From Bacteroidetes bacterium HGW-Bacteroidetes-6 (GTDB lineage Bacteria; Bacteroidota; Bacteroidia; Bacteroidales; DTU049): a stretch of 64,000 nucleotides of DNA. The notes beneath the pieces were generated by a model that saw only the letters and a program-made list of their open reading frames with translations, ran no database searches and was not told where the DNA came from. This document shows positions 1 to 10,070 of this stretch, piece after piece. Each line of letters begins with the position of its first letter. Position 1 is the stretch's first letter. Made by a program: the position numbers and the translations under genes. Where the stretch lies: assembly GCA_002842495.1 (NCBI GenBank), contig PHDB01000005.1, forward strand, positions 1-64,000, given 5' to 3'.

Positions 1-2
1 CG

Positions 3-1061
<1,059 letters not shown>

Positions 1062-1073
1062 TAATAACCCATT

Positions 1074-1871
1074 ATGTCAAAAGTTGTATTCATTACTGGT
1101 ATATCATCCGGCTTTGGGCGTGCTATGGCAATAGAGCTTACCAATAACGGACATAAAGTTTATGGTTCAATACGTAGTGAAGTTGATCCTATTCCGAAAG
1201 TAAGCTATGTTCGTATGGATGTTACCGACATAAGTTCCGTTGAACAGGCGGTTAAAGAAATTTATAATAAAGAAGGCCACATAGATGTTTTAATCAATAA
1301 TGCTGGAATTGGAATTGGAGGTCCCATTGAATTAACAAGCATCAGAGATGCTCAATATCAAATGGATGTAAACTTTTTTGGTGTATTTAGGGTAACACAG
1401 ACAGTATTACCGATCATGCGCAAACAAAAAGAGGGAGTAATTATTTGTATCAGCTCAATTGGAGGCTTAATGGGCATTCCTTTCCAAGGCCTCTACTCGG
1501 CAAGTAAATTCGCCATTGAGGGATATTGTCAGTCATTAAGTCTTGAATTAAAGCCGCAAGATATTCGTGTTGTATTAGTTAATCCTGGTGACTTTTCTAC
1601 CAATTTTACTTCGAATCGCAAAATTGTAGACAATCCTGATATTAAATTGACATATCCTCAATTCCACAATACTTTATCGATTATAACATCCGATGAAAGT
1701 AATGGTCCAAAACCGGAAATTCTGGCAAAAAAAATAGGAAAAATAGTTTACAAGAAAAGGCCGGCTTTTAGATATGTAATAGCATCACCTCTTCAAAAAT
1801 TTTCAGTTTCGTTGAAGAGGTTGTTACCCGAAACTTTGTTTGCAGCTATATTGAAAAAATATTATGATTAA
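1074..1871 (+). CDS. SDR oxidoreductase, probable 3-ketosphinganine reductase
   Basis: Classical short-chain dehydrogenase/reductase of 265 aa. The cofactor loop TGISSGFG is at residues 8-15, NNAG at 75-78, the catalytic serine near 127-128 and YSASK at 141-145. It starts 12 bp after the spt stop and ends directly at the next start codon, so the three genes form one transcription unit. In bacterial sphingolipid synthesis a reductase must convert 3-ketosphinganine (or 3-ketoceramide) to the alcohol, and this gene is the obvious candidate. The SDR fold is certain; the substrate is inferred from context only. Confidence 0.75.
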   Translation: MSKVVFITGISSGFGRAMAIELTNNGHKVYGSIRSEVDPIPKVSYVRMDVTDISSVEQAVKEIYNKEGHIDVLINNAGIGIGGPIELTSIRDAQYQMDVNFFGVFRVTQTVLPIMRKQKEGVIICISSIGGLMGIPFQGLYSASKFAIEGYCQSLSLELKPQDIRVVLVNPGDFSTNFTSNRKIVDNPDIKLTYPQFHNTLSIITSDESNGPKPEILAKKIGKIVYKKRPAFRYVIASPLQKFSVSLKRLLPETLFAAILKKYYD

Positions 1872-2996
1872 ATGAAAATAACTATAAAAGAAGTATCTAC
1901 TAAACGTCAATTAAAACAGTTTGTAAAATTTCCAAATAAGCTTTATATAGGTAATAAGTATTATGTCCCTCCTCTAATTTGTAGCGAACTAAAAACACTA
2001 TCAAAAAAGGACAATCCTTCTTTCGAGTTTTGTGAAGCAAAATATTGGCTTGCATACATCAACAATAAGATAGTTGGTCGTGTGGCAGGTGTAATAAATT
2101 ACAATTATAACAAGAAAGTAGGTGAAAATTTTGTTCGTTTTGGTTGGTTGGATTTTATTGAGGACGAAAACGTACTTAAAAAACTAATAGAAACTGTTGA
2201 GTCCTGGGCTATACAAAAAAACATAAAAACAATACACGGACCACTTGGACTTTCTGATTTTGACACATCGGGTATTCTTATTGAAGGTTTTGAGGAACTA
2301 TCAACATCCTTTGGGAAATTTAATTTCCCTTATTATTCAGAACTTATTGAAAAATTGGGATTTAAAAAGAATATTGATTGGGTTGAATATAATATTAAGG
2401 TGCCAAAATCTGTTCCTGAAAAATATTCGAGAATTGCGATGGTTGTGAAAAATAGATATAAATTACATAGTGCACGTCTTCGCAAAAAAAAGGATCTTTT
2501 AAAATATTCCGATGAAGTATTTCAACTCCTAAATCAGGAATATGCCGGACTTTATGCCTTTTCCGAGTTGACAAAAACACAATGTGATGATTTAAAAAAT
2601 CAATTCATCCCTTTACTAAGGTTAAAATATGTATCAATCATCTTAAATGCAGAAAATAATGTAGTTGGGTTTGGTATATGTATGCCCTCACTTTCAAAGG
2701 CATTACAAAAGGCTAAAGGACGTTTGTACCCATTTGGAATATTGAGAATTCAAAACGCATTAAAATATAATGATACTATAGACACTTTGCTCATTGCAGT
2801 ACATAAGGATTACAAGGATAAAGGGGTAAATTCTGTAATTTTTAATGATATCGGGAATTCAATTATAAACAGCGGAATCACAAACATTGAATCAACAAGG
2901 GAACTTGAAGAAAACTTTAGCGTACAAAATCTTTGGAATAAATTTGAATTTAGACAACACAAAAAAACAAGATGTTATGTCAAAAAATTAGTTTAG
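1872..2996 (+). CDS. GNAT-like N-acyltransferase, candidate bacterial ceramide synthase
   Basis: A 374-aa protein of the GNAT-related family often found next to spt in Bacteroidetes. Landmarks are the N-terminal stretch KFPNKLYIGNKYYVPPLI, an FCEAKYWLAY segment, IVGRVAGVIN, and the HGPLGLSDFDTSGILIEGF block. A second acyltransferase-like half contains NVVGFGICMPS. It abuts the SDR stop codon with no gap. Bacterial ceramide synthases studied in Caulobacter belong to a GNAT-like family and are encoded near spt, so this is the likely enzyme that N-acylates the sphingoid base. The family recognition is good; the ceramide synthase role is inference. Confidence 0.65.
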   Translation: MKITIKEVSTKRQLKQFVKFPNKLYIGNKYYVPPLICSELKTLSKKDNPSFEFCEAKYWLAYINNKIVGRVAGVINYNYNKKVGENFVRFGWLDFIEDENVLKKLIETVESWAIQKNIKTIHGPLGLSDFDTSGILIEGFEELSTSFGKFNFPYYSELIEKLGFKKNIDWVEYNIKVPKSVPEKYSRIAMVVKNRYKLHSARLRKKKDLLKYSDEVFQLLNQEYAGLYAFSELTKTQCDDLKNQFIPLLRLKYVSIILNAENNVVGFGICMPSLSKALQKAKGRLYPFGILRIQNALKYNDTIDTLLIAVHKDYKDKGVNSVIFNDIGNSIINSGITNIESTRELEENFSVQNLWNKFEFRQHKKTRCYVKKLV

Positions 2997-3195
2997 CCCA
3001 AGAGTGTGCTCAAAAAAATGACTAAGCACAAACTTGGAATTAATCTTTTTGTTCTATGAAATATTTTATATAAAATCTAAAGCAAATAAGGTTTAAATTA
3101 GGTAATCCAATTAGTCATCAAACTTCGATAAAACGAAGTTGCATAACAATTGGACTCAATGTGTAAAATAAAGTATACAATTTTTAATCTGACTA

Positions 3196-3486
3196 ATGAA
3201 AAAGGTATCAGCAATTATATGTACTCTTAACGAGGAAAAAACCTTGAGAAATGTTATTATGGCAGTTTGGGAATACTTTCCAATAAATGAAATTGTCGTT
3301 GTAAGCAATGGCTCTACATACAATACCAAAAATATAATAAATGAACTCAAGCAGTTTATAGAATTCAAAGATATTCATTTGGCTGAAAACAAAGGGAAAG
3401 AATATGCCATGATAGTTGGTGCAGAGATTGCTTCAGGAGAAATTTTAGTTTTTAGATTTAAACGAACAATAGCTGCAATAAATTGA
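3196..3486 (+). pseudogene. Truncated family 2 glycosyltransferase
   Basis: The N-terminal half of a GT2 (GT-A fold) glycosyltransferase: KKVSAIICTLNEEKTLRNVI is the nucleotide-sugar binding start and GKEYAMIVGAEIASGEILVF leads up to the metal-binding DxD strand. At that point the reading frame changes to an unrelated tail (RFKRTIAAIN) and stops after 96 aa, so the DxD motif and the whole acceptor domain are missing. The stop is directly followed by the LysE start. It is most likely a deletion relic; given the neighbours it may once have glycosylated a lipid, but that is speculation. Confidence 0.7.
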
Positions 3487-3487
3487 T

Positions 3488-4114
3488 ATGGATTCCATCT
3501 TCGTAAAAGGGATGATAATTGGAATCGTTGTATCTATATCCTTTGGCCCAGTTGTACTTACAACAATTCAAAAAACTATAAATAATGGAAAAGTAAGAGG
3601 CTTAATTGCTGGTATGGGTGTTGCAATTGCCGATACAATTTATTCAATAATAGCAGCATACAGCGTAAGCTCTGCTTCTCAAATTATCAATAATTTCCAG
3701 GTTCCAATACGTTTAATTGGAGCCATTATTCTTTTAATAGTGGGAATAAAAATAACAATTAAAAATTATTCTTTAACTTCTGATGAACCAAAAAAAAACT
3801 TACATTCAGCTTGTGAGGATTTTTTTTCTTCCTTCTTTCTTGCACTTTTAAGCCCCCAAACTGTTTTTGTGTTTGCATTGCTTTTTACAACTTTAAATAT
3901 TATTCCAAGGGAAACCAATAGCCTACAACTTATTAAACTTTGCTTTGGCGTTTTTGTAGGAGCTAGCATGTGGTGGAGTTTTATCGTTTGTTCAATCAGC
4001 ATCTTTCTGGATAAATTATGCTTAAATAATTTACCTTGGATAAATAAAATCATTGGAAGTTCCGTAATATTTTTTAGTATAATATTAGCACTGAGTATAT
4101 GGGTTAAAATCTAA
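3488..4114 (+). CDS. LysE family transporter
   Basis: A 208-aa inner-membrane protein with about six hydrophobic segments. The N-terminal FGPVVLTTIQKTINNGKVRGLIAGMGVAIADTIY region matches the LysE/RhtB pattern (xGPxxxxxxxxxxxxGxxxGxxxxxGxxxGD), and a second half carries SPQTVFVFALLF. The family exports amino acids or small cationic metabolites. Its length is normal for the family and the frame is intact, so it looks functional, although the preceding glycosyltransferase deletion ends almost at its start codon. The substrate cannot be read from the sequence. Confidence 0.75.
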   Translation: MDSIFVKGMIIGIVVSISFGPVVLTTIQKTINNGKVRGLIAGMGVAIADTIYSIIAAYSVSSASQIINNFQVPIRLIGAIILLIVGIKITIKNYSLTSDEPKKNLHSACEDFFSSFFLALLSPQTVFVFALLFTTLNIIPRETNSLQLIKLCFGVFVGASMWWSFIVCSISIFLDKLCLNNLPWINKIIGSSVIFFSIILALSIWVKI

Positions 4115-4349
4115 AAAAATCACTATTGCCCGTATAAACATCCAATAATTATTTGTAAGCATCCGATAAATCACATCTAAATAAGCCATTCTGCCGGATA
4201 CTGGGTCACTTTAATTAAAATTTGATTAAAATTGGGTGAGTTTGTATCAACTCGATGCAAGTTTGTGCGATTTTGATTAAAGTTGGGTCAATTTTTATTG
4301 ACTTTACCCAAATTTGGGTAGACTTGATACGATTAACACAAAGATTTTC
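4115..4349. repeat. AT-rich region with short palindromes at the IS66 left side
   Basis: This stretch lies between the LysE gene and the IS66 transposase stop. It holds repeated GATTAAA(A/G)TTGGGT units, TGGGTCAA...TTGACTTTACCCA as an inverted repeat, and the perfect palindrome ACCCAAATTTGGGT. A GTAAGC sequence near 4157 resembles the terminal bases of many IS66 elements, but I could not find its inverted partner on the right side, so the element ends stay undefined. Confidence 0.4.
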
Positions 4350-6044
4350 TTACTTGACGCAAGTTTGACTCTTTCTCCACAAGTGTGGGAGTAGTATCTC
4401 CAGATTGCCTTTACCTTTACTGTAGGAGTACATCTTTGAAAGAACATCCTCTAGCCACTCTGTAGGGTTTACACCGGCAGCCTTGCAGGACCCCAAAAGA
4501 GAGTACATGACAGCAGCTCTTGTTGCAGCCTCTGAGTTACCGCAGAAGAGGTAATTTTTTCTCCCTATTGCCAGTGGACGGATGGCATTCTCAACAAGGT
4601 TGTTGTCTATTCTGTATCTACCGTCAAGGTGATATCTTGAGAGTTTTGGGAAGAGAGAGTAGGTATAAGATATTGCCTTTGCAGTTCTGCTCTGTGGTAA
4701 CAGAGTTTTATAGTTTTCGAAAAGCCACTTTTCAAAGGTCACCAATATAGGATATGCCTTGGTTCTTCTCAACTCCCTTCTCTGTTCAGGTGTAGCTCCC
4801 ATCTCATCTGCCTCCCTCTCTATTGCATAAAGGGACTGTATCTGCAGGAGAGCTTCGGTAGCCAATTTTTTGTTCTCTGCCAGGGCTTCGTCGAACTTGC
4901 GTCTGGCGTGAGCCCAGCAACCGAGCATCAACTTGCCGTCAAGTGCCTCAAAGCGCTTGTAAACCTGATAGCCGTCACTCTGTATTGCTCCTTTGAAGTC
5001 GTGCAGAAGCATCATTGCCGTTTTCTCGGAGCGGGAGCCTCTGTCGTAGTGGAAGAAGACCTCGCCATTATCCGGATTACGTACAACCCACAGGTAACCC
5101 TTCACGGCCCGCCTCTTCTCATTATCTATCACCGGGAGTGTACTCTCGTCAACCTGTATGTAATCGGTAGACAGGACCCTTCGTCGGAGATGGTCGTAAA
5201 GTGGTTTGAGCAACTCGCAGCTCTGGGAGAACCAGTCTCCCATCGTAGAAGAGCTTATCCGCACCCCAAGATCTGCAAAACGAGCTATCTGCCGGTGAAA
5301 AGGAATGTGATAAAGGTATTTTTGGATGATTATTTCCGTTAAAAGGCTTGTTTCTGCCATACATTTGTGTATCGGGCTCTCGGGAAGGGACGCTATCAAT
5401 ATTGTTGGCCGTTCTTTTCCTTCATTTTGTTGTTCAGATTGATTTTTAAGGGCAAATTTTCTGCGGATGATCCTTTTGACATAAAACTCAGCCGGTTTGT
5501 AGGCCAGTTTGTTTGTCACCTCGGAGCCAATGCAGACATATTCCTCATAATTTATCCCTTCAGGATCAATAACTGTCTCCTCAACACGCAGGTTCTCCAG
5601 GGAGATGTCCTTACGGGGAGTGCGAGACGTCTTTGTTGTTAATGTGGTGGTTATAAGCTTTTGTTCCTGTGCCGCAGCCCTCTCCAGTTCCTCTCTCTCC
5701 TTGTCGCTGAGCTGATCACCAAAGATATCCAGTTGACGGGAATCAGGATCAGATGAGATAAATCGCTCGCTCATCTTGCCAAACAACTTCTTGCGCAGCC
5801 AGGTGAGTTCGTACTCTAATTTGGAGATGTGTGATTCCAGCTTGGTGACATCTGTCTCCAGTGTGGTAATATTGGATTCCAAACTAGTGATATTGGACTC
5901 TAGATTGGTGATATTGGATTCAAGCTCTACAACCTCTGATTCAAGAGTGGATACAACCTCTTCTTTTGCAGCAAGCTGACTGCGAAGAGACTCGATTTCT
6001 GCTGCCATTTTCTCTATATCCTGTTGGGTGTATCCGGATGCCAT
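4350..6044 (-). CDS. tnpC: IS66 family transposase (TnpC)
   Basis: A 564-aa DDE transposase. The first 100 residues form a leucine-zipper-like coiled coil made of near-identical 7-residue steps (LESNITN, LESNITS, LESNITT, LETDVTK). It is followed by the WLRKKLFGKMSERF segment, the IS66 zinc-binding-type region and the catalytic core with DYIQVDESTLPV, IQSDGYQVY, GCWAHARRKFDEAL and the NNLVENAIRPLAIGRKNYLF motif that carries the last acidic residue. Its length and motifs are normal, so it is probably active. Confidence 0.9.
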   Translation of the reverse strand: MASGYTQQDIEKMAAEIESLRSQLAAKEEVVSTLESEVVELESNITNLESNITSLESNITTLETDVTKLESHISKLEYELTWLRKKLFGKMSERFISSDPDSRQLDIFGDQLSDKEREELERAAAQEQKLITTTLTTKTSRTPRKDISLENLRVEETVIDPEGINYEEYVCIGSEVTNKLAYKPAEFYVKRIIRRKFALKNQSEQQNEGKERPTILIASLPESPIHKCMAETSLLTEIIIQKYLYHIPFHRQIARFADLGVRISSSTMGDWFSQSCELLKPLYDHLRRRVLSTDYIQVDESTLPVIDNEKRRAVKGYLWVVRNPDNGEVFFHYDRGSRSEKTAMMLLHDFKGAIQSDGYQVYKRFEALDGKLMLGCWAHARRKFDEALAENKKLATEALLQIQSLYAIEREADEMGATPEQRRELRRTKAYPILVTFEKWLFENYKTLLPQSRTAKAISYTYSLFPKLSRYHLDGRYRIDNNLVENAIRPLAIGRKNYLFCGNSEAATRAAVMYSLLGSCKAAGVNPTEWLEDVLSKMYSYSKGKGNLEILLPHLWRKSQTCVK

Positions 6045-6117
6045 AAAACACTGTAATTATCTGATACAAAGATAGTAACAATGTTTTAGATAACCAAATA
6101 ATTACCAACATTTTATG

Positions 6118-6474
6118 CTAAAAAATTACTCTTTTCAGCCTCTTTAATCTTGTTGACGGATCATCCATAACACCTTCAACCATCATTACCAGATCCAGCC
6201 ACTCCATCTGGATCTTTGTTCCGGAGGAATTAACCTGAGGAGGGCGGAAACGACCTTCTTCAAGCAGTTTGGAGTAGATGACAAGTCCTCCGGGTTCCAT
6301 GTGCAGAAGCTTGATACGGTTGTGGGCCTTGTTGATGAAAATGAATACGTCACCATCGCGTACATTGAGACCCATATTGTTTGTCACGAGACCGCTAAGG
6401 GTATGATAACTCTTGCGCATGTCGGTGGGCTCGCTGTAGAGCAGGTAGCGCATGCTGTCATTGAGACTAAACAT
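6118..6474 (-). CDS. tnpB: IS66 accessory protein TnpB
   Basis: 118 aa, matching the IS66 Orf2/TnpB family: the Y-S-E-P-T-DMRKSYHTLSGLV stretch, GDVFIFINKAHNRIKLLHME and the LEEGRFRPP tail. It is required with TnpC for transposition of IS66 elements, though its biochemical role is unknown. It overlaps the end of tnpA and lies 73 bp upstream of tnpC. Confidence 0.88.
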   Translation of the reverse strand: MFSLNDSMRYLLYSEPTDMRKSYHTLSGLVTNNMGLNVRDGDVFIFINKAHNRIKLLHMEPGGLVIYSKLLEEGRFRPPQVNSSGTKIQMEWLDLVMMVEGVMDDPSTRLKRLKRVIF

Positions 6475-6832
6475 TGCGACGGCCTCCGGTAGAAGCGATG
6501 ATGGTGCTTACCATTAATGAGTCCATGATGCCCCGGATGCGAAGTTCTGCTCCGGAAGGTGTGCGGAGCTCTATTTCTATCTCTCCACGAGTTATGAAAC
6601 GCTGTTTTAAGCCTTTGCCACGTTTTGAGGGTTTGATTAATCCTCCGGAATGGACATCGATAGGGAGGAACTGACCCTCTGCCTGCAAAGAATCCTCTTT
6701 AAGATCTCTTGACTTGCGCTTCCAGTAGTAATATTTGTGAAGTTTTATCCATCTTGACGTCAGAAAACTTTTGTTGTCTAGCCCCGAATTAATCAGTTCC
6801 TCCTCTAACAGGTTATATTCTTCACCGGTCAA
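6467..6832 (-). CDS. tnpA: IS66 accessory protein TnpA
   Basis: A 121-aa small first gene of the IS66 element, recognised mainly by position and by its basic middle and C-terminal part (KYYYWKRKSRDL, then IELRTPSGAELRIRG). In IS66 elements this protein is thought to help DNA binding or regulation. It overlaps tnpB by 8 bp, which suggests translational coupling. Confidence 0.75.
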   Translation of the reverse strand: MTGEEYNLLEEELINSGLDNKSFLTSRWIKLHKYYYWKRKSRDLKEDSLQAEGQFLPIDVHSGGLIKPSKRGKGLKQRFITRGEIEIELRTPSGAELRIRGIMDSLMVSTIIASTGGRRNV

Positions 6833-6861
6833 ATATAAATATACTCTTGTTTAATCAAAAG

Positions 6862-7428
6862 AATTCCTCAAGGCTTGCCCCGGGGTCAAAGAGCATAGTT
6901 TGAAAACCCAAGGTTTTCAATACGCATGAAAAGCGTACATTTGCCTTATGTATGATGAACAAATATTCAAAAAGCACAACAAGACACCTCTTCTTTACCT
7001 TTTGGTTTTTCCTGTGAAGTACAGGCGCAAGGTGATCCATGGTTCGATCAGTGAATAGATCAAGGAGATATGCTTGGAAATAGGAGGTCGTTTTGAGATA
7101 AAATTTGTTGAGATTGGCACAGATGAGGATCATATTCATCTTTTGGTTCAAAGTGTTCCAACGCTGTCTGTTGATCAAATGATTCGAACGATAAAAAGTA
7201 TCACGGCTCGTGAGGTTTTCCGTAGATTTACAGAGTGAAGAAAGAATTGTGGGGTGGAAGTTTCTGGACAAGTGGGTACTATGTGAATACAGTTGGTTAT
7301 TATGACAATGCTGAAGTAATAAAGAAATATGTTGAAAATCAGGACCAGAAATACCAGCAGTTGTATGTTGATCAACTCAAGTTGTGGTAATCTTTCTTAA
7401 AGATACCTCGGGGATTGCCCCGAGGTAA
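6862..7428 (+). mobile_element. Decayed IS200/IS605-like element
   Basis: A Y1-transposase remnant is bracketed by hairpins, as expected of IS200/IS605 ends. Near the left is TTGAAAACC-caa-GGTTTTCAA (6900-6920, a perfect 9-bp stem). At the right is ACCTCGGGGattgCCCCGAGGT (about 7407-7428). No TnpB gene is present. The element borders the IS66 copy. Exact ends are estimates. Confidence 0.65.
6948..7390 (+). pseudogene. IS200/IS605 TnpA transposase pseudogene
   Basis: From the ATG at 6948 the frame reads a Y1 transposase with VKYRRKVIHGSISE, an in-frame TAG at 7056-7058, then GTDEDHIHLLVQ, whose HxH pair binds the divalent metal, and MIRTIKSITAREVF. At about 7235 a one-base shift is needed to continue into ELWGGSFWTSGYYVNTVGYY, the usual C-terminal block. 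One stop codon and one frameshift make it inactive. Confidence 0.85.
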
Positions 7429-7601
7429 TTCATTAATATCATTTAAAACAATCCTAATTGATTTTTGTAATTGGTAAACACAAATGTTTCTTCGTCAGAT
7501 TTGATATATGTTATCCTGTCTCAGAGAATGCCCTTAGCAACTCAAAACTTGCTCTGCAATATCTTGTTCAACGTTAACGAGCAATATATTAAATTTAAAT
7601 G

Positions 7602-9257
7602 TCACATTTTGTCAAGTCTCAAGAAATCTTCAAAAGAATATTGCATACCCGAAAGCTCAATTATTCGTTTTACAATAATCTCTCTGCTAACAGCATTAAA
7701 CCAAGAAGCATCTCCTTTCATAATACTATTTTGTTCGCTTCTGTAAAATTGGGGGAAATCAGCTCCTGAGAATACTCCAACCATCTCATATCCGGGAAGC
7801 CCTATGAAGTGAGCCCAGGGAACTTTCTTGGGGTCAGATTGAATGGATTTGTTGAGATTCTTCTCAAGAGTTAGATAATTATCTTGCCAATACTGTATGT
7901 ATTCTGCCGACGGTGAATATCCATAAGCGTATTCATCTACAAGGCCGGCAAAAGCATGTCCCATTTCGTGAACAGGTGCATCATGCTTTTTATATCCTTT
8001 ATTGTCTTTATAAAAACTTTCTGAATATGAGAAGAAAGCATAGCCAACATCATAGTAATTCTTCCCTCCGCAACCCATATTTGCGTCATGATTTACTACC
8101 ATTACAACTGTGCAATTGGAAATATCAAAGCCAATTAAAGATGATATTTTTTGCTTGATTGCAAGACTCCCGCTTATCTCAACCCGGCTTACATCCATTA
8201 AAGTAATTCCATAGTATGTATCTCTTGAATAATGAGGATCAGAAATATATCTTTGCCTTGATACAGCTTTAACCATGTATATATTAAAGTATTCTTTATA
8301 ACTCTTGAATGGTTCTGTTTCAAAGATATTATCCATTGTTCCATTGAGAATTGTTTCAAATTCTCCTCCGTTACCCATGGTTGAACTCGGAAAACCGTCC
8401 CCGGTAATGATGATGTTTACGCCCTTACCTCGGCTTGCTTTGTTTAGAAGAATGACTTTACCATGCTCGCTAGTGTTGTATTCCACCTGCCTATCAAAGT
8501 TACTGAATTTGTATCCATATTTTTGCCAGGCAACATAATAAGACGGACACCAATCAATCCAGTTTTTATGGTTGAAAACTTCTTCAGGAATCTCTCCGCT
8601 TAATTTATTCTCGGCAATTGAAAATACTTTAAGAGAATCCATATTACCAATCTCCTTTGGAATTGTGCCTGAAAGATTATTGTTAATTAGGGTTATGGCC
8701 TCCACCCTTGCTGTACCTTCAAGCATACCGGTCGAGGTGCAATTAATGCCATACCATGAGTAGGTAGGTTTATCGGATAACCAGTTTGCATTATTGATCC
8801 AATCCTTTCCATGGGTTGAATTATATAATGCTACCAATGCAAGGGAGTCTGTTATCCGGCCTAAACTCCTTCCCCTTTGAGATATCCTTAATGAAAATGT
8901 TCGGACAGGTGTAATCTCGAAGATCACGGTAGCGTTTCTGGATTCAGATTCGTTCTTTTTTAATATTAACTTATAATTCTTATGAAATACACCATTTTTG
9001 GTGCTGTCTTTTTCAAGTATGATGCTAATCCAATCAGATTCATTTTTAATCGAAAACGTATTGTCAGTAGTTATATCGATGCTGATTGTTTTTTCCTCTT
9101 TTTCAAGAGAGATGCTTTCCTGAGACAATTCGAAAAAGTTTCGTTTAGTTGTGTCTTTTATAATATCAGTATCCTCCTGTATTGTTTCTTTAGTACAAGA
9201 AATGGTAGTGATAGCTATAAAAGCAATTATTAGATTATATAATGTGAAGTGTTTCAT
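7602..9257 (-). CDS. BACON/leucine-rich-repeat/M64 peptidase lipoprotein
   Basis: A 551-aa lipoprotein with signal peptide and lipobox ending AITTISC (residue 21). Residues about 45-125 resemble a BACON domain (SDWISI motif, ending FSLRISQRG). Residues about 130-235 form a small leucine-rich repeat region with LINNNLSGTIPKEIGNMDSL and WYGI-type sequence. The rest is an M64 metallopeptidase domain (IgA-peptidase-like) with the zinc motif HEMGHAFAGLVDEY at residues 430-443. It is expected at the cell surface, acting on host or dietary protein or glycoprotein; the substrate is unknown. The neighbours on both sides are mobile DNA, so it may have been acquired. Confidence 0.82.
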   Translation of the reverse strand: MKHFTLYNLIIAFIAITTISCTKETIQEDTDIIKDTTKRNFFELSQESISLEKEEKTISIDITTDNTFSIKNESDWISIILEKDSTKNGVFHKNYKLILKKNESESRNATVIFEITPVRTFSLRISQRGRSLGRITDSLALVALYNSTHGKDWINNANWLSDKPTYSWYGINCTSTGMLEGTARVEAITLINNNLSGTIPKEIGNMDSLKVFSIAENKLSGEIPEEVFNHKNWIDWCPSYYVAWQKYGYKFSNFDRQVEYNTSEHGKVILLNKASRGKGVNIIITGDGFPSSTMGNGGEFETILNGTMDNIFETEPFKSYKEYFNIYMVKAVSRQRYISDPHYSRDTYYGITLMDVSRVEISGSLAIKQKISSLIGFDISNCTVVMVVNHDANMGCGGKNYYDVGYAFFSYSESFYKDNKGYKKHDAPVHEMGHAFAGLVDEYAYGYSPSAEYIQYWQDNYLTLEKNLNKSIQSDPKKVPWAHFIGLPGYEMVGVFSGADFPQFYRSEQNSIMKGDASWFNAVSREIIVKRIIELSGMQYSFEDFLRLDKM

Positions 9258-9301
9258 GATATTAAATACAAAAATAATAAAATATTGAATATATATGCAA
9301 A

Positions 9302-9319
9302 AGCCCTCCGGAGAGGGCT
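9302..9319 (-). terminator. Terminator after radC
   Basis: AGCCCTC-cgga-GAGGGCT makes a 7-bp GC-rich stem. Read on the minus strand it is followed by TTTTG and it lies just past the radC stop codon, as a factor-independent terminator would. Confidence 0.65.
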
Positions 9320-9335
9320 CTCATTGATGATAACA

Positions 9336-9947
9336 TTACATTATACCATCATCCGCAAAGCTAAAGTAGCTGTCACCGGCAATAATGACGTGATCCAGTA
9401 GTGTGATGTCAAAAAGGTCAGCTGCTCCTTTGAGTAACTTTGTCTGAACTTTATCATTCTCACCAGGCTTTGTATTCCCTGATGGGTGGTTGTGTATAAG
9501 AATGATCGAACTGGCAAGAAGCTCGAGAGCTCTCTTTAGTATGATTTTTACATCAACGACCGTTGCACATACGCCTCCGATTGAGAGCTGTTCCTTGATG
9601 AGCACTTTGTTTGCTCTGTTCAGATAAACCACCCAACACTCTTCATGTGAGAGATGCTTTAATATGGGAGACATTATTGCCGCGATGGAGCTTGAGGATT
9701 GGATTGATTCTCTTTCGGGAATGGGAGTCAATGAGTATCTGTGAGCCACCTCTCCGAGGGCGTTTAACTTTAATGCGGTGGATGCTCTGAAGCCTTTCCT
9801 TATGAGTGCCTCACGACTTGATTTGAAAAGTTCAAGAAAATCGCAGGACTCCAGATTGATTCCCAGCAGCTGGAGAAGTTCCACGTCCCTTAAAGCCTTT
9901 ACGCCGGCTTGTTGATACAGTTCCTGAATTTCTTTTAATGTTCTCAT
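9336..9947 (-). CDS. radC: RadC/JAB-domain DNA repair-like protein
   Basis: A 203-aa RadC family protein: an N-terminal helix-hairpin-helix-like part (ALRDVELLQLLGI), then the JAB/MPN metalloprotease-like domain with HNHPSGNTKPGEND at about 152-165 (His152, His154, Asp165). Genuine repair function of RadC has not been established; short versions are very common on Bacteroidetes plasmids and integrative elements. The upstream region carries the same conserved element as ssb and the small membrane protein to the right, which supports its being part of a mobile region. Confidence 0.82.
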   Translation of the reverse strand: MRTLKEIQELYQQAGVKALRDVELLQLLGINLESCDFLELFKSSREALIRKGFRASTALKLNALGEVAHRYSLTPIPERESIQSSSSIAAIMSPILKHLSHEECWVVYLNRANKVLIKEQLSIGGVCATVVDVKIILKRALELLASSIILIHNHPSGNTKPGENDKVQTKLLKGAADLFDITLLDHVIIAGDSYFSFADDGIM

Positions 9948-9995
9948 AATACAATGTTTTTAAGTGAATTTGAGGCCTAAAAGAAAAGCGAACAG

Positions 9996-10070
9996 ATGCG
10001 CAGGGATTTTCATGAGAATACTACCTGAAAGTGTGGAGATTGTCAGGAAAACAAAGCCTGTCCTTGCACA
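9996..10070 (-). promoter_or_regulatory. Conserved upstream element, copy A (radC)
   Basis: On the minus strand this segment reads GTGCAAGGACAGG, then a core (10016-10043) ACAATCTCCACACTTTCAGG followed by TAGTATTC, then AAAATCCCTGCGCAT. The 28-nt core is identical to the core upstream of ssb and similar to a third copy near 14.8 kb. It ends about 50 nt before the radC start. It could be a promoter/operator or a structured 5' leader. Confidence 0.6.

Larger units (their letters stand above)
4350..6832 (-). mobile_element. IS66 family insertion sequence
   Basis: Three genes in the IS66 order on the minus strand: the small accessory protein TnpA, TnpB (which overlaps it by 8 bp) and the large DDE transposase. 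All three frames are open, so the coding part looks intact. The coordinates give the coding span only; the inverted repeats were not located with certainty. On the right the element is closely followed by IS200/IS605-like sequence, so that end may be disturbed. Confidence 0.85.

Noticed and set aside
4157-4190. Left inverted repeat of the IS66 element
   Set aside because: GTAAGC resembles known IS66 ends, but no matching inverted copy was found beyond tnpA, so the end was not assigned.
4908-5342. A 144-codon open frame on the plus strand
   Set aside because: It is antisense to the catalytic core of the IS66 transposase, whose minus-strand frame carries all family motifs.
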